Shown: positions 45,817-56,635 of the stretch, piece after piece | Layout of the letters: each line of letters opens with the position of its first letter | Position numbering within the stretch: the first letter of the stretch is position 1 | NCBI GenBank assembly: GCA_025526995.1 | Contig: JAHLKG010000004.1 | Coordinates: 1,054,001 to 1,118,000, forward strand | Direction of reading: 5' to 3' | Length of the DNA stretch: 64,000 bases | Source: Powellomyces hirtus | Taxonomy: Eukaryota; Chytridiomycota; Chytridiomycetes; Spizellomycetales; Powellomycetaceae | The notes under the pieces: model-generated | Databases searched by the model: none | What the model saw: the letters and a program-made list of their open reading frames with translations, nothing else | What the model was told of the DNA's origin: nothing | Made by a program: the position numbers and the translations under genes

Positions 45817-47594
45817 ATGGAAGTCGACCAACCAGCAAACGCCACGCAGCTGATGGACGTGGCTGAGGTTCCCACAGGGAACGTAATTGACGACTGCGCT
45901 TTCATTCGAGACGGCTCTTGGGCCATTATCCAACTACCCAGCGAAAACACGAAGCTGGTTCACCTCAAGTCTAACATGTATGGATGCATCTCGTTAACTG
46001 GAGACCTGCCGAGCGTATATTAATAGTTGTCCCACAGCAATGTCCCGCTAGGAAAATTTGGTTCCTTTTCTGCGGCGGAACTTATGGGGTTTCCTTTCGA
46101 CGTGCCCTACGAGATAGAAAAGGAGGGCATAAATCCGGCGCCGCATATTAGCAGCCTGGAAGGGTTTGGTGAGTTTGCTGTTCCGTGTGTGAGAGCAATT
46201 GGCACATGATTGACCTTCAGCGTAGACATTGATACGGCGGAAGGGGCCAGCAACAAGGACCTGGTCGACAGACGGGAGGCACAGAAACTGACTCAGACGG
46301 ACATTGAACAGTTGAAAGCGGAGAGCATGAAAGGAAATGTACATAGCGAGGTAGGGACAAAAAATTTAACAAGATGCTAACAGGAGCGCCTCAGGACTTA
46401 CGGTACATGTTGTCGATCTCTGCAGAGCGTAATTAAGGCTTTACTAGAGAACAGTGAGACATGGGAACAAAAAACCGAATTTGCAAAAGCAAAGTATATC
46501 AAGCGGAAGCAAAAGAAGTACTCCAAAATTATCATCCCACAACGCCCATCTGCTCGGACTCTGTGCGAGCATTTCTACAAGGAAAATCCGCGACGGATCA
46601 TGTAAGGCACTATCCCGTTTTCATCATGAATCTTTCGCCCGCTCACACCATTCTTTCAGGGAGATGCGAGTTGACACTTTATCGCTAATGCTGACAGCCG
46701 CAAACATACATGCTGGTGGCCGATACATTGTGGTGGACGAAGCGGGTGGTCTGCTGACAGCCGCGCTGGTGGAACGCATGCAGGGCCTGGGGACCGTGTT
46801 CCAGCTGCACGAACACGAACAGAACAATGTGGATCTCGTCAAATATCTCAACCTGCCCTCATCTGTACCAAATGTGTTGCGCAAGCTGTCATGGGGTCGG
46901 TTGCAGGCCAACAAAGATGAAGGTGGGTGATGTCTGGCCCAAAATGCAGGCATTTCAGGTGTGAGTTAATAGAATGCGATCTAGACTTTGAAAACTTGGA
47001 TATTGCATGCGACGACGAAGCGAAACTGGAGCGGTATCACGCGCGTGTGAATGCCATCAGGGCCAACCGTGCATACCTGAATGCTGGCGGATTTGATGGG
47101 TATGTGACTGTGCTGAGTTCTTTCTGCAATCATGTTCGTCGTCATTGGAAATTCAATGTTTCTTCTAGATTGATCATTGCATCGCAATATGACCTGAAAC
47201 AGGTTGTTGATACACTAACGCCCTTTTTGGCCGGGTCCAAGCCAATCGTAGCTTACTCACAATTCAAGGAGGTAAGGATACACCATAAAATGTTTGGCCA
47301 GCATTCACGGGTGCTGTCCGTGCTGACCACAATTTCACACCCGGTTAGACTTTGACTGAAACCTGGGTTCACTTCCGGAATTCTCGTGATTTCGTGAATG
47401 CCCAGCTGTCAGAAGGCTGGCTGCGAGAATACCAGGTGGTAGGAGGCATGCATCCTATGATGCGCATGTCGGGCACGGGAGGTTACATTCTCAGTGCGCT
47501 GAAGGTGTTTGATTGCGAGACCAATGCCACGTTCATCAGAAGTGGCGGAAGGGGCGGCGGCGGCCGGAAGAAGAAGCAGAAGACAGACGAGTGA
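45817..47594 (+). CDS. TRM6: tRNA (adenine-58-N1) methyltransferase non-catalytic subunit TRM6
   Basis: Exons 45817-45977, 46038-46168, 46226-46350, 46426-46601, 46660-46922, 46973-47099, 47169-47271, 47349-47594 (443 aa). Family blocks: VPLGKFGSFSAAELMGFPF (N-terminal), SNKDLVDRREAQKLTQTDIE, KYIKRKQKKYSKIIIPQRPS, ANIHAGGRYIVVDEAGGLLTAAL, then PIVAYSQFKETLTETWVHFR and REYQVVGGMHPMMRMSGTGG. These are the conserved segments of Gcd10/Trm6. It pairs with catalytic Trm61 in the nucleus to make m1A58 in tRNA (including initiator tRNA-Met). The Rossmann-like core lacks a SAM motif, as expected for this subunit. A basic GGRKKKQK tail looks like a nuclear localisation signal. Confidence 0.95.
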
Positions 47595-47816
47595 TTTAAG
47601 GTTATTTATGGCTGCGGAACTACATAGACTTTACGAGGATCGCGTGAAATTCTTGGCACGACGTTCTTTGAGGTGGCCGCTACCACTTTTCAATACAGCA
47701 TCTTTAAGTGCATGTTTTCCATCCTGGTTCATCGCTTATGATTTCATGTTTGTGCTATGTTTATGATTTCAAATGTGATTTTATGATTCAAGTAACAGAG
47801 TGCAGAGTAAATGGCG

Positions 47817-49322
47817 TCAGGGATTGCTCTTCTCGTTGTCCAATTTGCTGTAGGGCGGAAGCTTTTCCAGTGGTTCGGCTCCTGGAAGAAGGCGGATGTC
47901 GGAATTGGATCGTGGAGTGAAATAACCATCACTAGGTTCTGGTGGCGGGGTAGACGCCGGGGAGCGAAGCAGCATGCTGGAGATTTTGGAGCGTAGACTC
48001 ATGACTGGCGAGTTTTCGTTGCTCGGCGTTGTGGTTGACCGGTCGTCCACCGTTGGCTCAGGCTCCGGGTCTGCCAAATCGACTTCCACCAGCATATCCG
48101 CGCTTTCAAACTCTTCCATGCGCTATGCGGGAGGTCCGAGGCTAAGCTTTCTTGTGATTGCGTGACATTTAGTACTTTGACGTACCATCTGATCTGCTAT
48201 CCACTCTTTATGCTTGAAATGCACCGTGCCACCAAGTTCCCTTGGCAGCTCCGAGCTATCCACGTACTGTAATAGGTCGTTACAAATCGCAATCTGTATT
48301 GCATGCAAGATCAGTTTCTCTGTCGTCTCGACGGCAAGGGGCTTGCTTTGCCAAAACTACAGTAAATGCCCACCTCCGTCGTGAGAAGCCCGCTCTCGCA
48401 TGCGCCAGGTTTCCAAAGGGAGGGGAGCACTTGCGCCCACCAAGGTGCGTTCACTACCAAAACTCGTCTTAGCCGCACCGGCATATGGTACTGATTAGAC
48501 AAAAATGTAAGCTCGGAGTTTCTCTCTGCAGCCGGCTTTGGCGAGAGAGGGGGACAAGTACCTCAAGCATTTGCATGATCCATCGATGGACCTCCACCGC
48601 CTGGTACCGTTTGTCCAATCCTTGCAGATTTGAAATCAGAAGCACTCCGTTGCGCCGCGTCGACTCGCTAAAGGAACGTTTGAGAATCGAGTATATGAAA
48701 AGCATACACTGTGTGCTGAACAGTACCAAGAGGCTGCTTTATCGCATATATAGGTTAGCAACTTGAACCAAGAAGGATGAGCATAGGAATTTAGTCATAT
48801 GAAGCACGCATAGAACTCATATCATACCTTCAACATGCGTCGGGTCCCAGCAACATCCGACACCCAGTATCGCGCATTAAAAACAAGCAGCGTGGCTCCG
48901 GTCTTGTCGACTGTGGACGGGAGGTAGAATAATGGGACGTGCAGGTAATGGATCAGGACGGCGGTGGGTTCTGGTTTTGGCTGGAGTCCTTGTAGCTTCA
49001 AAAAAGCCTGTGCTCGAAAACCCATGAAGTTGTTGCGTATAGGCCAAGCGTTCCCTTTGGTTCCTCTTTACCTCGCATTTTTGATACCGCGCCACAGCGG
49101 CATCAAGGTCAAAGTCAACAGATGACAAATATTTGACGGCGACAGACCATGAGGTGCTGATTTGGGCAATAAAACGGGTAACAGTCTGAGTTTTCACAAG
49201 TTTCCAAAGTTATTCAGCGTGCCTTTTGAATGTCATCGAATAAAGGCACCTGAGAGTCGTACGTCCTGATCCTGTTCACTTAAGCCGCTCTTCTCCCTGG
49301 TAGGTGACCTAGTGATGTTCAT
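47817..49322 (-). CDS. CRAL-TRIO (Sec14-like) domain protein, PTPN9/MEG2-like lipid-binding module
   Basis: Exons 49263-49322, 49072-49185, 48828-49007, 48562-48708, 48374-48490, 48186-48293, 47817-48122 (343 aa; all phase 0). CRAL-TRIO-N segment: TVTRFIAQISTSWSVAVKYL and FDLDAAVARYQK. The lobe continues with FLKLQGLQPKPEP, LLVFNARYW, STRRNGVLLISNLQGLDKRY, RLRRVLVVNAPWWAQVL and the hallmark DSSELPRELGGTV. The SWSVAVKYL helix resembles that of the PTPN9 (MEG2) lipid-binding domain, but no phosphatase follows; the last 100 residues are acidic and Ser/Pro-rich. Family members bind and transfer phosphoinositides or other lipids. Exon 4's acceptor (48709) was chosen because only it keeps frame. 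Confidence 0.82.
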
Positions 49323-49651
49323 GGCGCAACTGAGATGAAAGGATGTGTCTCAGGGTAACTTTGTATCTGGGTCATCTTGCTGTCGACATAGAAAGCGGCG
49401 GACTGACACCACGCGTCGTCAGCCATCGGAGGCGGCTGAGCTCCGGATTTGCGGGCGGAGTGTCCACCGTGGCTTGCCCCTTTATCGGCGACGCAGACGA
49501 CGCGGAGAACGAGGAGTCACAAGACAACCGAAGTCGGAACAAGGAAAAGTTTGAGAATGATGTTCAGTTATTTACGTATTTAAACCAAAGCATATTGTCA
49601 TAAGACACATGGTACATTCAATCCGATTACAACATGAGCCAAAAAGGTTTG

Positions 49652-51121
49652 CTACTCCTCATCCGAGCTGGTATTATCCGAGCATGGTCTGCACACACTA
49701 GGAGATTCTTCTGGAGGTGATTGTAGCTGTTGCGAACCTGGGAGAAGCCCTTGCGCTTCGCGCGCGGCACGTCGTCTCATTGTACAAGCGCGCAAAGCAG
49801 GGAGCGATAGAGCTCCCGCCGGTCGTACATGTATTCGCATGGCAGGTGGAGAGTAGGGTGGTGATCGGTATGTCGGTGGAAGAGGTGGAGTAAATAATGT
49901 TGAACAATACGGAACTGTGGCTCCATGGGATGCGGTGTGTGTCGGAGGGTAGTCCAGTGAAGGGTGTCGATTCGATGATGGTCGGGAGTATGGGGAGAAC
50001 AAACGGTGTGATGTTGGCGGTGGGCTTCGAGTAATGCGCGCACGCACGGTCTGTCCATCGGAAGAAATCATGATGTCGTGAGGTCGGGGCATACTGGCAC
50101 TCTTTTGCGAGCATAGACTCTCGCGAACGTCAAATGGATGGGCTGAACTTCTGAACGAGTCGGAAACATAACGTGGTTCCAAACAGGGTGGTGGTGACGA
50201 ATAGCATTGAGCGGAGGGTATGAGGGAAGACTGCGTGGTCTGTGATCCAGCGGAATGTTCATATTTCATCGCCTTGCGTGAGCCGTTCTCGAGCGGTACT
50301 GTCTCCGCCGGGCGTGCTGCAGTCGTTTTTCCTTCGTGATCTATGGGAGTAGGATCTTTGTCCACGGGACGGGCTGTAGCGTCGGACGAGGAAGGCGTAA
50401 TTTCTTTCACAACAGGAGAATTGGACCGAGGGCGAGATAGGGTGGGTGACGGTGGTATTGATAGCGGTGCACTTGCAGCTTCTAGAAGTTTGTCCCCAAC
50501 ATATTGGAATTCCTCTATGCTGATGGTAAGATTGAACCCGCTTGATAGAAGAAACTCCATTTCCAGCTCGTTGAGTTCGTGAACCGGAAGCCCTCCAACC
50601 CCTAAAGAATCGAGCTGTGAATGTGGGAGCCAAAACAGTGAACGGTAACCTCTCGACTTACTTGCGTAGTGCAGATTGGTGAAGAACACGTCACTGTGGA
50701 ACTTGACCGCAACCATAATTCCAGTGATCATCAGCCGGTGCACATTGTAGGAATCGACCAATACATCGCTGGATGCTAGGGTGGCAGCACACCCGCCTTT
50801 CACGGGCATTGCACTGATCAATCCACGCTCTTTTGACCCGTTCGACCCAAAGCCTCCCGACAGAAACCGCCTTGACGGGTCCTCCATTCGTTCCAGGTAT
50901 ATAAGTACTGCCAAGAAGCACTCATTGCCGCAAGGGGCATACTTCATGATGCGGTTGGCATAACCAAGTATGTCTATTGACGGCTTTGTCCGAGCGTGAA
51001 ACCTCGTCAAATGGTGTTTCCCGGGCTTCGTGTCGTTAGCGGTTGTGACTTTGTTCAGATGAGCTGCGACCAGCCCAACTGTTTCCTGCACTGGTTGGTT
51101 AGCCAGGTCAAAGGTAGCCAT
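49652..51121 (-). CDS. PHO80-like (PCL) cyclin
   Basis: Exons 50662-51121 and 49652-50601 (469 aa). Cyclin core: PSIDILGYANRIMKYAPCGN, CFLAVLIYLERM, DSYNVHRLMITGIMVAVKFH, DVFFTNLHYA/RVGGLPVHEL and LNELEMEFLLSSGFNLTIS. NVHRLxIT and FxNxHYxRVGGL are diagnostic of PHO80/PCL cyclins, partners of Pho85-type kinases. The 60-bp intron (50602-50661) has no stop, so an unspliced frame reads through; splicing restores the RVGGL motif. Between YLERM and VDSYN there is an extra segment of about 40 residues that other members often have in shorter form. The long Ser/Pro-rich C-terminus is disordered. Confidence 0.88.
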   Translation of the reverse strand: MATFDLANQPVQETVGLVAAHLNKVTTANDTKPGKHHLTRFHARTKPSIDILGYANRIMKYAPCGNECFLAVLIYLERMEDPSRRFLSGGFGSNGSKERGLISAMPVKGGCAATLASSDVLVDSYNVHRLMITGIMVAVKFHSDVFFTNLHYASKSRGYRSLFWLPHSQLDSLGVGGLPVHELNELEMEFLLSSGFNLTISIEEFQYVGDKLLEAASAPLSIPPSPTLSRPRSNSPVVKEITPSSSDATARPVDKDPTPIDHEGKTTAARPAETVPLENGSRKAMKYEHSAGSQTTQSSLIPSAQCYSSPPPCLEPRYVSDSFRSSAHPFDVRESLCSQKSASMPRPHDIMISSDGQTVRARITRSPPPTSHRLFSPYSRPSSNRHPSLDYPPTHTASHGATVPYCSTLFTPPLPPTYRSPPYSPPAMRIHVRPAGALSLPALRACTMRRRAAREAQGLLPGSQQLQSPPEESPSVCRPCSDNTSSDEE

Positions 51122-51299
51122 GTCGGGGAAACTAGGCCAGGTTTATCGCTTTAGGTCGAAGTCATTTGACTGTGCTTTGACAGGGGACCGCGCAATCTGT
51201 TGGCGAAGTCACGGGAATTTAGGTCATTCCCGTCAATGCGCGCATACGGTAGCTCACGCTTTCCCTAAAACATTGAATACGTTATCTCAGGCACGAACT
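51122..51299. promoter_or_regulatory. Short divergent spacer cyclin / F-box-like remnant
   Basis: 178 bases between the PHO80-like start and the first Met of the broken frame. No clear elements seen. Confidence 0.4.
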
Positions 51300-51913
51300 A
51301 TGACCTTGCCAGCGGAAATCGTATTCATTGTCGTTGATCATCTATGGGAAGGTATCGTTCTTCAATTGGACACGGCCACGTTCTTCGCCCTTATTCTGGT
51401 CAACAAGACAATTTCCCCGACGCAAGCGTCTCAAGGACCACCCAACGTCTCTACGAGAGCTTCCAAAAGCCATTCAGCAACCACCTTGTCGACCCATGTG
51501 CACTTGTCTTTGAATTGTGTCTTGATATGAACTGTGAGTCCGACCACGCGGAGGGATACATTGAGGCAGAAACCATTGGCCGGCTTCTCACCAGCTATCC
51601 CGAGGTCTTCGATATCCTGATAGGCACGGCCGACTTCCCCATCAATTTTTAATACGAAGACCGAAGCATGTCGTGTGCATCGGGGCGCGTCAAGCAGCTC
51701 CACCATATGCCTTGTTCGGATGACACGGTCATATATTTTTTTGAGAATGTTACTCTCTACGACGTTGAGCATAACATGTGGTCTTTTGCTGTCATGATAG
51801 ATTCAAATACGTCGTACAAAGTCTACGCTTTCCGAAAGCCCGTTACTGGACCAGCGGAGGTCAAGCTCCATAAGTTTGACCAGTCTACCGGCCACATCAA
51901 CCATGTTGACTAG
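51300..51913 (+). pseudogene. F-box-like protein remnant, disrupted
   Basis: An ATG at 51300 opens with MTLPAEIVFIVVDHLWEGIV, then LDTATFFALILVNKTIS, a pattern typical of F-box N-termini (LP-E----I--------L). The protein-like signal then moves to another frame (RTTQRLYESFQKPF, LCLDMNCESDHAEGYIEAET), requiring a +2 shift near 51413-51430 with no GT-AG intron to explain it. That second frame meets a TAA at 51650-51652 in a T-rich spot, yet continues in the same frame to 51913 with VKQLHHMPCSDD and SYKVYAFRKPVTGP. Two breaks suggest a decayed gene; sequencing error or unrecognised introns remain possible. Confidence 0.5.
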
Positions 51914-53397
51914 CGGCTTGCGTATAATACTTCATTCTGACTAGCATCAAGAACCTCATCAAGATCAGATAGCGTTTCGTGTAAAATTAATCTAATCTCT
52001 TTTCCCATTCTAATGCTCTACATATTTCTTGCGCAGCCACTTTATGTTACTGCTCTTTTGTTGAATCCAGGGGCCTTGAAGCCCGCTCGGCATATCGTCT
52101 TATTCACACAGCGGCTCAACATTTTCCATCTCGTTCATTACCACTGCTATCTTCTACCGGCACCACCTTGGGGAAGCATCGTCGCCACAGAAAGTCATTC
52201 TTGATTTTCACCTATGCCGTTGTTCTCGCTTGGGTTTTCCGCGGGTTGTCCGTCATTCTCCCAGGCACGCGGAACCTGCTGTCAAGCTAATTCATCGACT
52301 TCGTGAGACCGTACGCGCATAGCATAGCCAGCATGGAGTCTCGACCCAGGGTATCGCACAGCGTATGCGGGAAAAGACCAGCGAGTAAGAGGTATCAAAT
52401 GTGGGGATAAGAGCTCTGGGACTTTAGCGCTAAAAGTCTCTTGTATCACATGGCATTTTTGGGGATAAGCTTTGCAGGTTCAATCGGTAAAGATGGTTGG
52501 GGGTCTCTAGAGCGTTGTGGCGTTGCTGTGCCACATTCGCGTTTGGCTTACATAAGTCAATGAGCAGCTTCCGACCTGACTTTGGCATCGAGATGACCAT
52601 CCATGGACCTTACCGCCGGCGTACGGGCCCATGAGGGACGGAGCGGGTGCGGAGCGATTGTTGGTGTGAACGGCAACTGACTGGTTTTAGTATGTTGAAG
52701 AAAGCACCTATTGGACACGCCAAAAGCCACATGAAACACGGAGGAGGGGCCAACAACGCGCGCCACACATGGCGGCGACCCCCTGAGTGATTGAATGATT
52801 GAATAATGCGCGCGCGCGTTTCATTCGTTTCTTTTGGTTTCATCGCATGGCGCAAAACTAAACAAAAGCATTATTTCGGTGATTTCCCAATGAAAGTCGA
52901 TTGGGTATTACCGCTCTCACGGTTTGGTCTGCCTGACTGGGACTCGTGGGTGCGTTTGGGTTTCTGAGGATCCGCATATTGTTGGTCATTTTTGAATTGG
53001 GGGGGATGCAATCTGCGGACGTTTCACATCCATCCATCCATCCTGGGCCCCTCCTCCCGCCCAATGCCCTAAAGAGCAAATTGCGTCCCCCATCAAGGCC
53101 CAAGTATTTTGGAAATACCTCCTAGTAGTGCTCGGCTCCTTGCCGCTGCTGTCGTTCAGCACTCTTCTATCCTTTGTTCCTCGCTTCTCTCCCTATACTC
53201 TCTTTCTCTGTCTGGCACAGGAGAAACGGGCTTACCACAACAGCTTGCAGTTCATAACAACAAGAGATCGGTCTAGCATCAAGTTAAACAACCTCATACC
53301 GGTTGCTCTCACCTCATACCGCGAGAGTGTGTGGGCGTTCTTGTGTGGGAAACCTTGTCGTCGGTTGATAAGTTAAAACTTCCAAAGACCTCCTACG
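51914..53397. other. Long gene-poor stretch before the SH3 membrane protein
   Basis: About 1.48 kb with no convincing gene. It holds an inverted repeat GACTTTAGCGCTAAAAGTC near 52421-52439, a GGTTCAATC near 52479 that mimics a tRNA B box but lacks a fold, GCGCGCGCG near 52808, and CATCCATCCATCC near 53028. Probably the promoter of the SH3 gene lies in its last few hundred bases. Confidence 0.5.
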
Positions 53398-55114
53398 ATG
53401 CAATTCTCTCTCGCAACAGCCTTCTTGATTGTATTGGCCGCCACTGCCAGTTTTGCACAAGCACCGCAGCGAAACCCCAACAACTGCTTCCAGCTTACCA
53501 ACTCGGCAACATGCCCAGATCTTCGGAACTTTTGTAAGTCGCAATTTTCAGTTCGAGCCATTGTTGTTGGGGCATGACAATAACCAGTGATCTTTTTTTG
53601 CAGTCGTTCTGAGGAGTAGCGCTTTCACTAATGTGGCTACCTTCGATGCCTTCATGAAGTCGAACACACTGGCCAATGCATCGTACGTCCCTGCCTTCAA
53701 ATCAGATTTTGGATGTGCTGGTTGGGATGGGCGTGGAGAGCGGTATCAACAATCTGTATCTTGCTTCCTGGTAATTAGCTTGCTCCGCTTTCGCAAGCAG
53801 TCAATTGACCAGTCGCTCATCATCAATTTGTTCCCCTCCCTATCAGTTTGTACAGAATGGCCAATGTCCACAAAACCCCACGCCACTGCCGCAGCGCGCC
53901 AGTCTTTGCAAGGCTCAATGCCTTCAGTCGGTAGCATCGTACAACGCAATCTTCGCCAACACAACCGCATGTCCCCTTACCAGTGCGACAACGCCGCGAA
54001 CTCCCAAAAACATCCAGGAGCTCTCGAACCGGAACACCCTCGCAAACAACCTTACCACATTTTGCAACACTCTGAACGATGCCGCTGGAACTTGTTCACA
54101 GGGTCTGACTGCAGAAACCGCAATGTGCGGGTTCACTATATTCGACGATGCGGAGAATTTCTGCCGCACTGACGTCGGCCGCAGGGATCCGTGTTGCATT
54201 CTGGTTCTGTCCAAAGCTGCAGATTCCCAAGCGGTTGCTCTAAACGCAAGTGTCGTGGATCCCATCTCTTCGCTTCCATACGTTGCGTCTGGAATTGCTC
54301 TGGCAGTGATGAGTGTGTTCTCGCTATTGTTCATTGGCTACATTAAGATGCGTAGGTGGAACTCGGCATCGACAACGGCCATCCAGCCTCCTGAGAGTGA
54401 TGTACCTCTGGGACGAAGCGGGACAATCATGAAGGGCCGTCCCGACAGCGACGCTCCCTTCAAAACGAATCGCCGCAGCATGATGCAGTCTTTCCGGCAA
54501 TCCATCATGGGTCTCAAGTCCAGACGAGTCGATCCCAACGCTGCTACCCTTCCTATGTCCAGTTCAAAGAACGTACACAAGAACATCCAGTCATTGTATT
54601 CGAATGCGGCAACCGAATACGCACCGATGCGATCGCGATCCCCGGCTCCGCCAATGCCCGCGTACATGCCTGCCCAACGCCAAAACCAGCAGCCCCCCGA
54701 GATGCAATACGAGTATGATGCTACACCTTTGGCGACCGCCGCGGAGTCAATGGGATCGAGCTCATTCGCCATGCGGGTCTATGAAGCTTACAACAGTCAA
54801 CTTTCTGACGAGCTCACACTGGTTCCTGGCGATATCATCATAGTAGATGAAGAGTTTGATGATGGTACGTAACATTCGTGCATTTAATTGATGCGACATG
54901 GATTCATATAGTCTAATCTTGTTTTCTGTTATTCTCAGGCTGGGCAGTTGGCCGCAATGAAGCTACTGGAGAAATTGGCGCATTTCCAATCGCCTGCCTG
55001 GAATCCCTAGACGCTCCGTATGCCCCAGGCTATCAAGAAGCCCGATCCGTCGCAACTCGTAGCATGATCAGCAAACGTGGCGTCAGTCTGTACGCGAGCG
55101 GACGCGGATTCTAG
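53398..55114 (+). CDS. Membrane-anchored SH3-domain protein (Fus1-like layout)
   Basis: Exons 53398-53533, 53604-53770, 53847-54864, 54939-55114 (498 aa). Signal peptide MQFSLATAFLIVLAATASFA; a Cys-rich extracellular part of about 240 residues (NGQCPQNPTPLP, SLCKAQCLQS, RDPCCILVLS); one membrane helix (VASGIALAVMSVFSLLFIGYI); a basic cytoplasmic linker with Ser and Pro; a C-terminal SH3 domain (ALYDFxxx pattern as VYEAYNSQLSDELTLVPGD, then WAVGRNEATGEIGAFPIACL) with the conserved Trp and ALYDY-like segment. The order, signal-Cys-rich-TM-SH3, is found in fungal surface proteins such as Fus1 and in many chytrid proteins. Inference: links a cell-surface signal to actin or polarity factors. Confidence 0.85.
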
Positions 55115-55428
55115 TTCCGTCCGTCTGCGCTTACTCTTCCCTCCATTCCCTCTTTGGGCGTAACACTCTATTACACTCTCACGTAGATCAGATAGGATCT
55201 GCGGAGGGACGTTCTGTACCTATCTTCTTGGTGACCAGGACTCATGCCTTTGGCTGTTCTTCACAACTGTACATACACTGTCACATACATCACTGAACTT
55301 TTTCTTTCTGACTACAGAATGTCTAGATGATTTAGAATAAGAACTACTGTAACATTCTGTCCATGTCTTACGCAATTAAAGAGCTTTTCACAGCGAGCCC
55401 ATCGTCTCCAATGCAAGAGGCATAACCC
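55115..55428. other. Intergenic, convergent SH3 protein / dienelactone hydrolase
   Basis: 314 bases; AATTAAAG near 55373 could be a polyadenylation signal of the SH3 gene. No gene seen. Confidence 0.5.
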
Positions 55429-56365
55429 TTACAAGCCAGCTTGAAGGTCAATCTGCTTGTTGAAGAAGTCGACACACCTCTTGAACGCTTCTTCTTGCGC
55501 CTCCTTCACTTTCGGGTCCTTGAGATCTCCCCTGATCGCAAAGCCGTGCAACTGCTTATAATCTACAAACTCAAAGAACGGCGTTCCATTCGGATCTGCC
55601 TCCTTGCGCTTCACCATCGTCTCCTCTGCCAGCCCTCGGTAGGCGAAATGTGGGTCCCCAATAGTATGCAGGAAAAGAACGGGTTTGGAAATCGTTGAGA
55701 TCTCAGATGGGACTCGCAAGCCTCCTGGGTGCACGATCGCAGCAGCGTCCACCAGGGCTGGGTCGTGCGTCAACAGGACAGAAGGTCGGCCTCCCCAGCA
55801 GTAACCAATGACAACAACGCTATCAAACTGGTCAACATTGCGGAGTGCCGTGGCAAAAGCCTTGATTTGTGGCAGGTTCTGGACCATTCCGTATCGAAGG
55901 ATGAAAGGAAGTCCCGAGGGGATAGATTTCAGTACTTGTGCGCCGAGGAGGAGTTTGGCGCCGAGTGTGCTTGGATTCTGGTTGTCCATCATGGCTTCCA
56001 TCCCCTTGTACGGTATGGCGCTCCCATAGAAAAAGTCGGGGAGGAACGCATGGAAGCCGTTGTCGGCAAACTTGTCGGCTATCAGACGAGTGTTGGGCAT
56101 TTCCCACCCAAAAACTGCCGTGAGAAAGATAATGCATAAGCACAAACAAAGAGATTCCTTTCATGGAAGATGATTCAGGAATGCTGCATATTGTACCATC
56201 TGAAAGGATCAGGACAGCCTTCCTCTTTCCACTAGCCTCCTTGGGCAGGGAAGAGTAGACCTGCACTTCATGAAGGGTGCTCACGGTTCCCACGGGCGTG
56301 CCCGAGTGAATATAACCCGTTTTGCAGCAATCTGGAAGATCGGTTGGGGTCTCGCCGGACGTCAT
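55429..56365 (-). CDS. Dienelactone hydrolase family protein
   Basis: Exons 56197-56365 and 55429-56114 (284 aa). An alpha/beta hydrolase: the pattern LIADKFADNGFHAFLPDFF follows the first strand, and the nucleophile elbow is VVVIGYCWGGRPS, with Cys as nucleophile as in dienelactone hydrolases. The catalytic Asp is probably in FLHTIGDPHF and the His in YKQLHGFAIRGD. All three triad members are present. The N-terminal CCKTGYIHSGTPVGT is typical of the fungal DLH subgroup, which includes poorly characterised cytosolic hydrolases related to yeast AIM2. The true substrate is unknown. Confidence 0.92.
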
Positions 56366-56635
56366 AATTTTATACCGTTAAGCTTATTTTCTACTTGGCA
56401 ATATGGGATTGAGATTTCCTATTAGTCAATGAATTGTACTGCTTTCGAATTGACAGGTTGCTCAGTTGCTGAGTCGGATCGCTCGGACGGAACACAAGAT
56501 CTCATCTTCGATCAAAAACATGACGCGCAGATTGTACAGCCACTGCTGCTTTCTGATATCTGATGCTGTTGTGCCTTCGCACTTGACCACTTCATACAAT
56601 CTTGTATCTACCATATAATTTTTACAGGATTGGAT

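Noticed and set aside
52460..52500. GGTTCAATC resembling a tRNA B box
   Set aside because: The base after it would not pair with the T-stem and no A box, anticodon stem or acceptor stem could be drawn around it.
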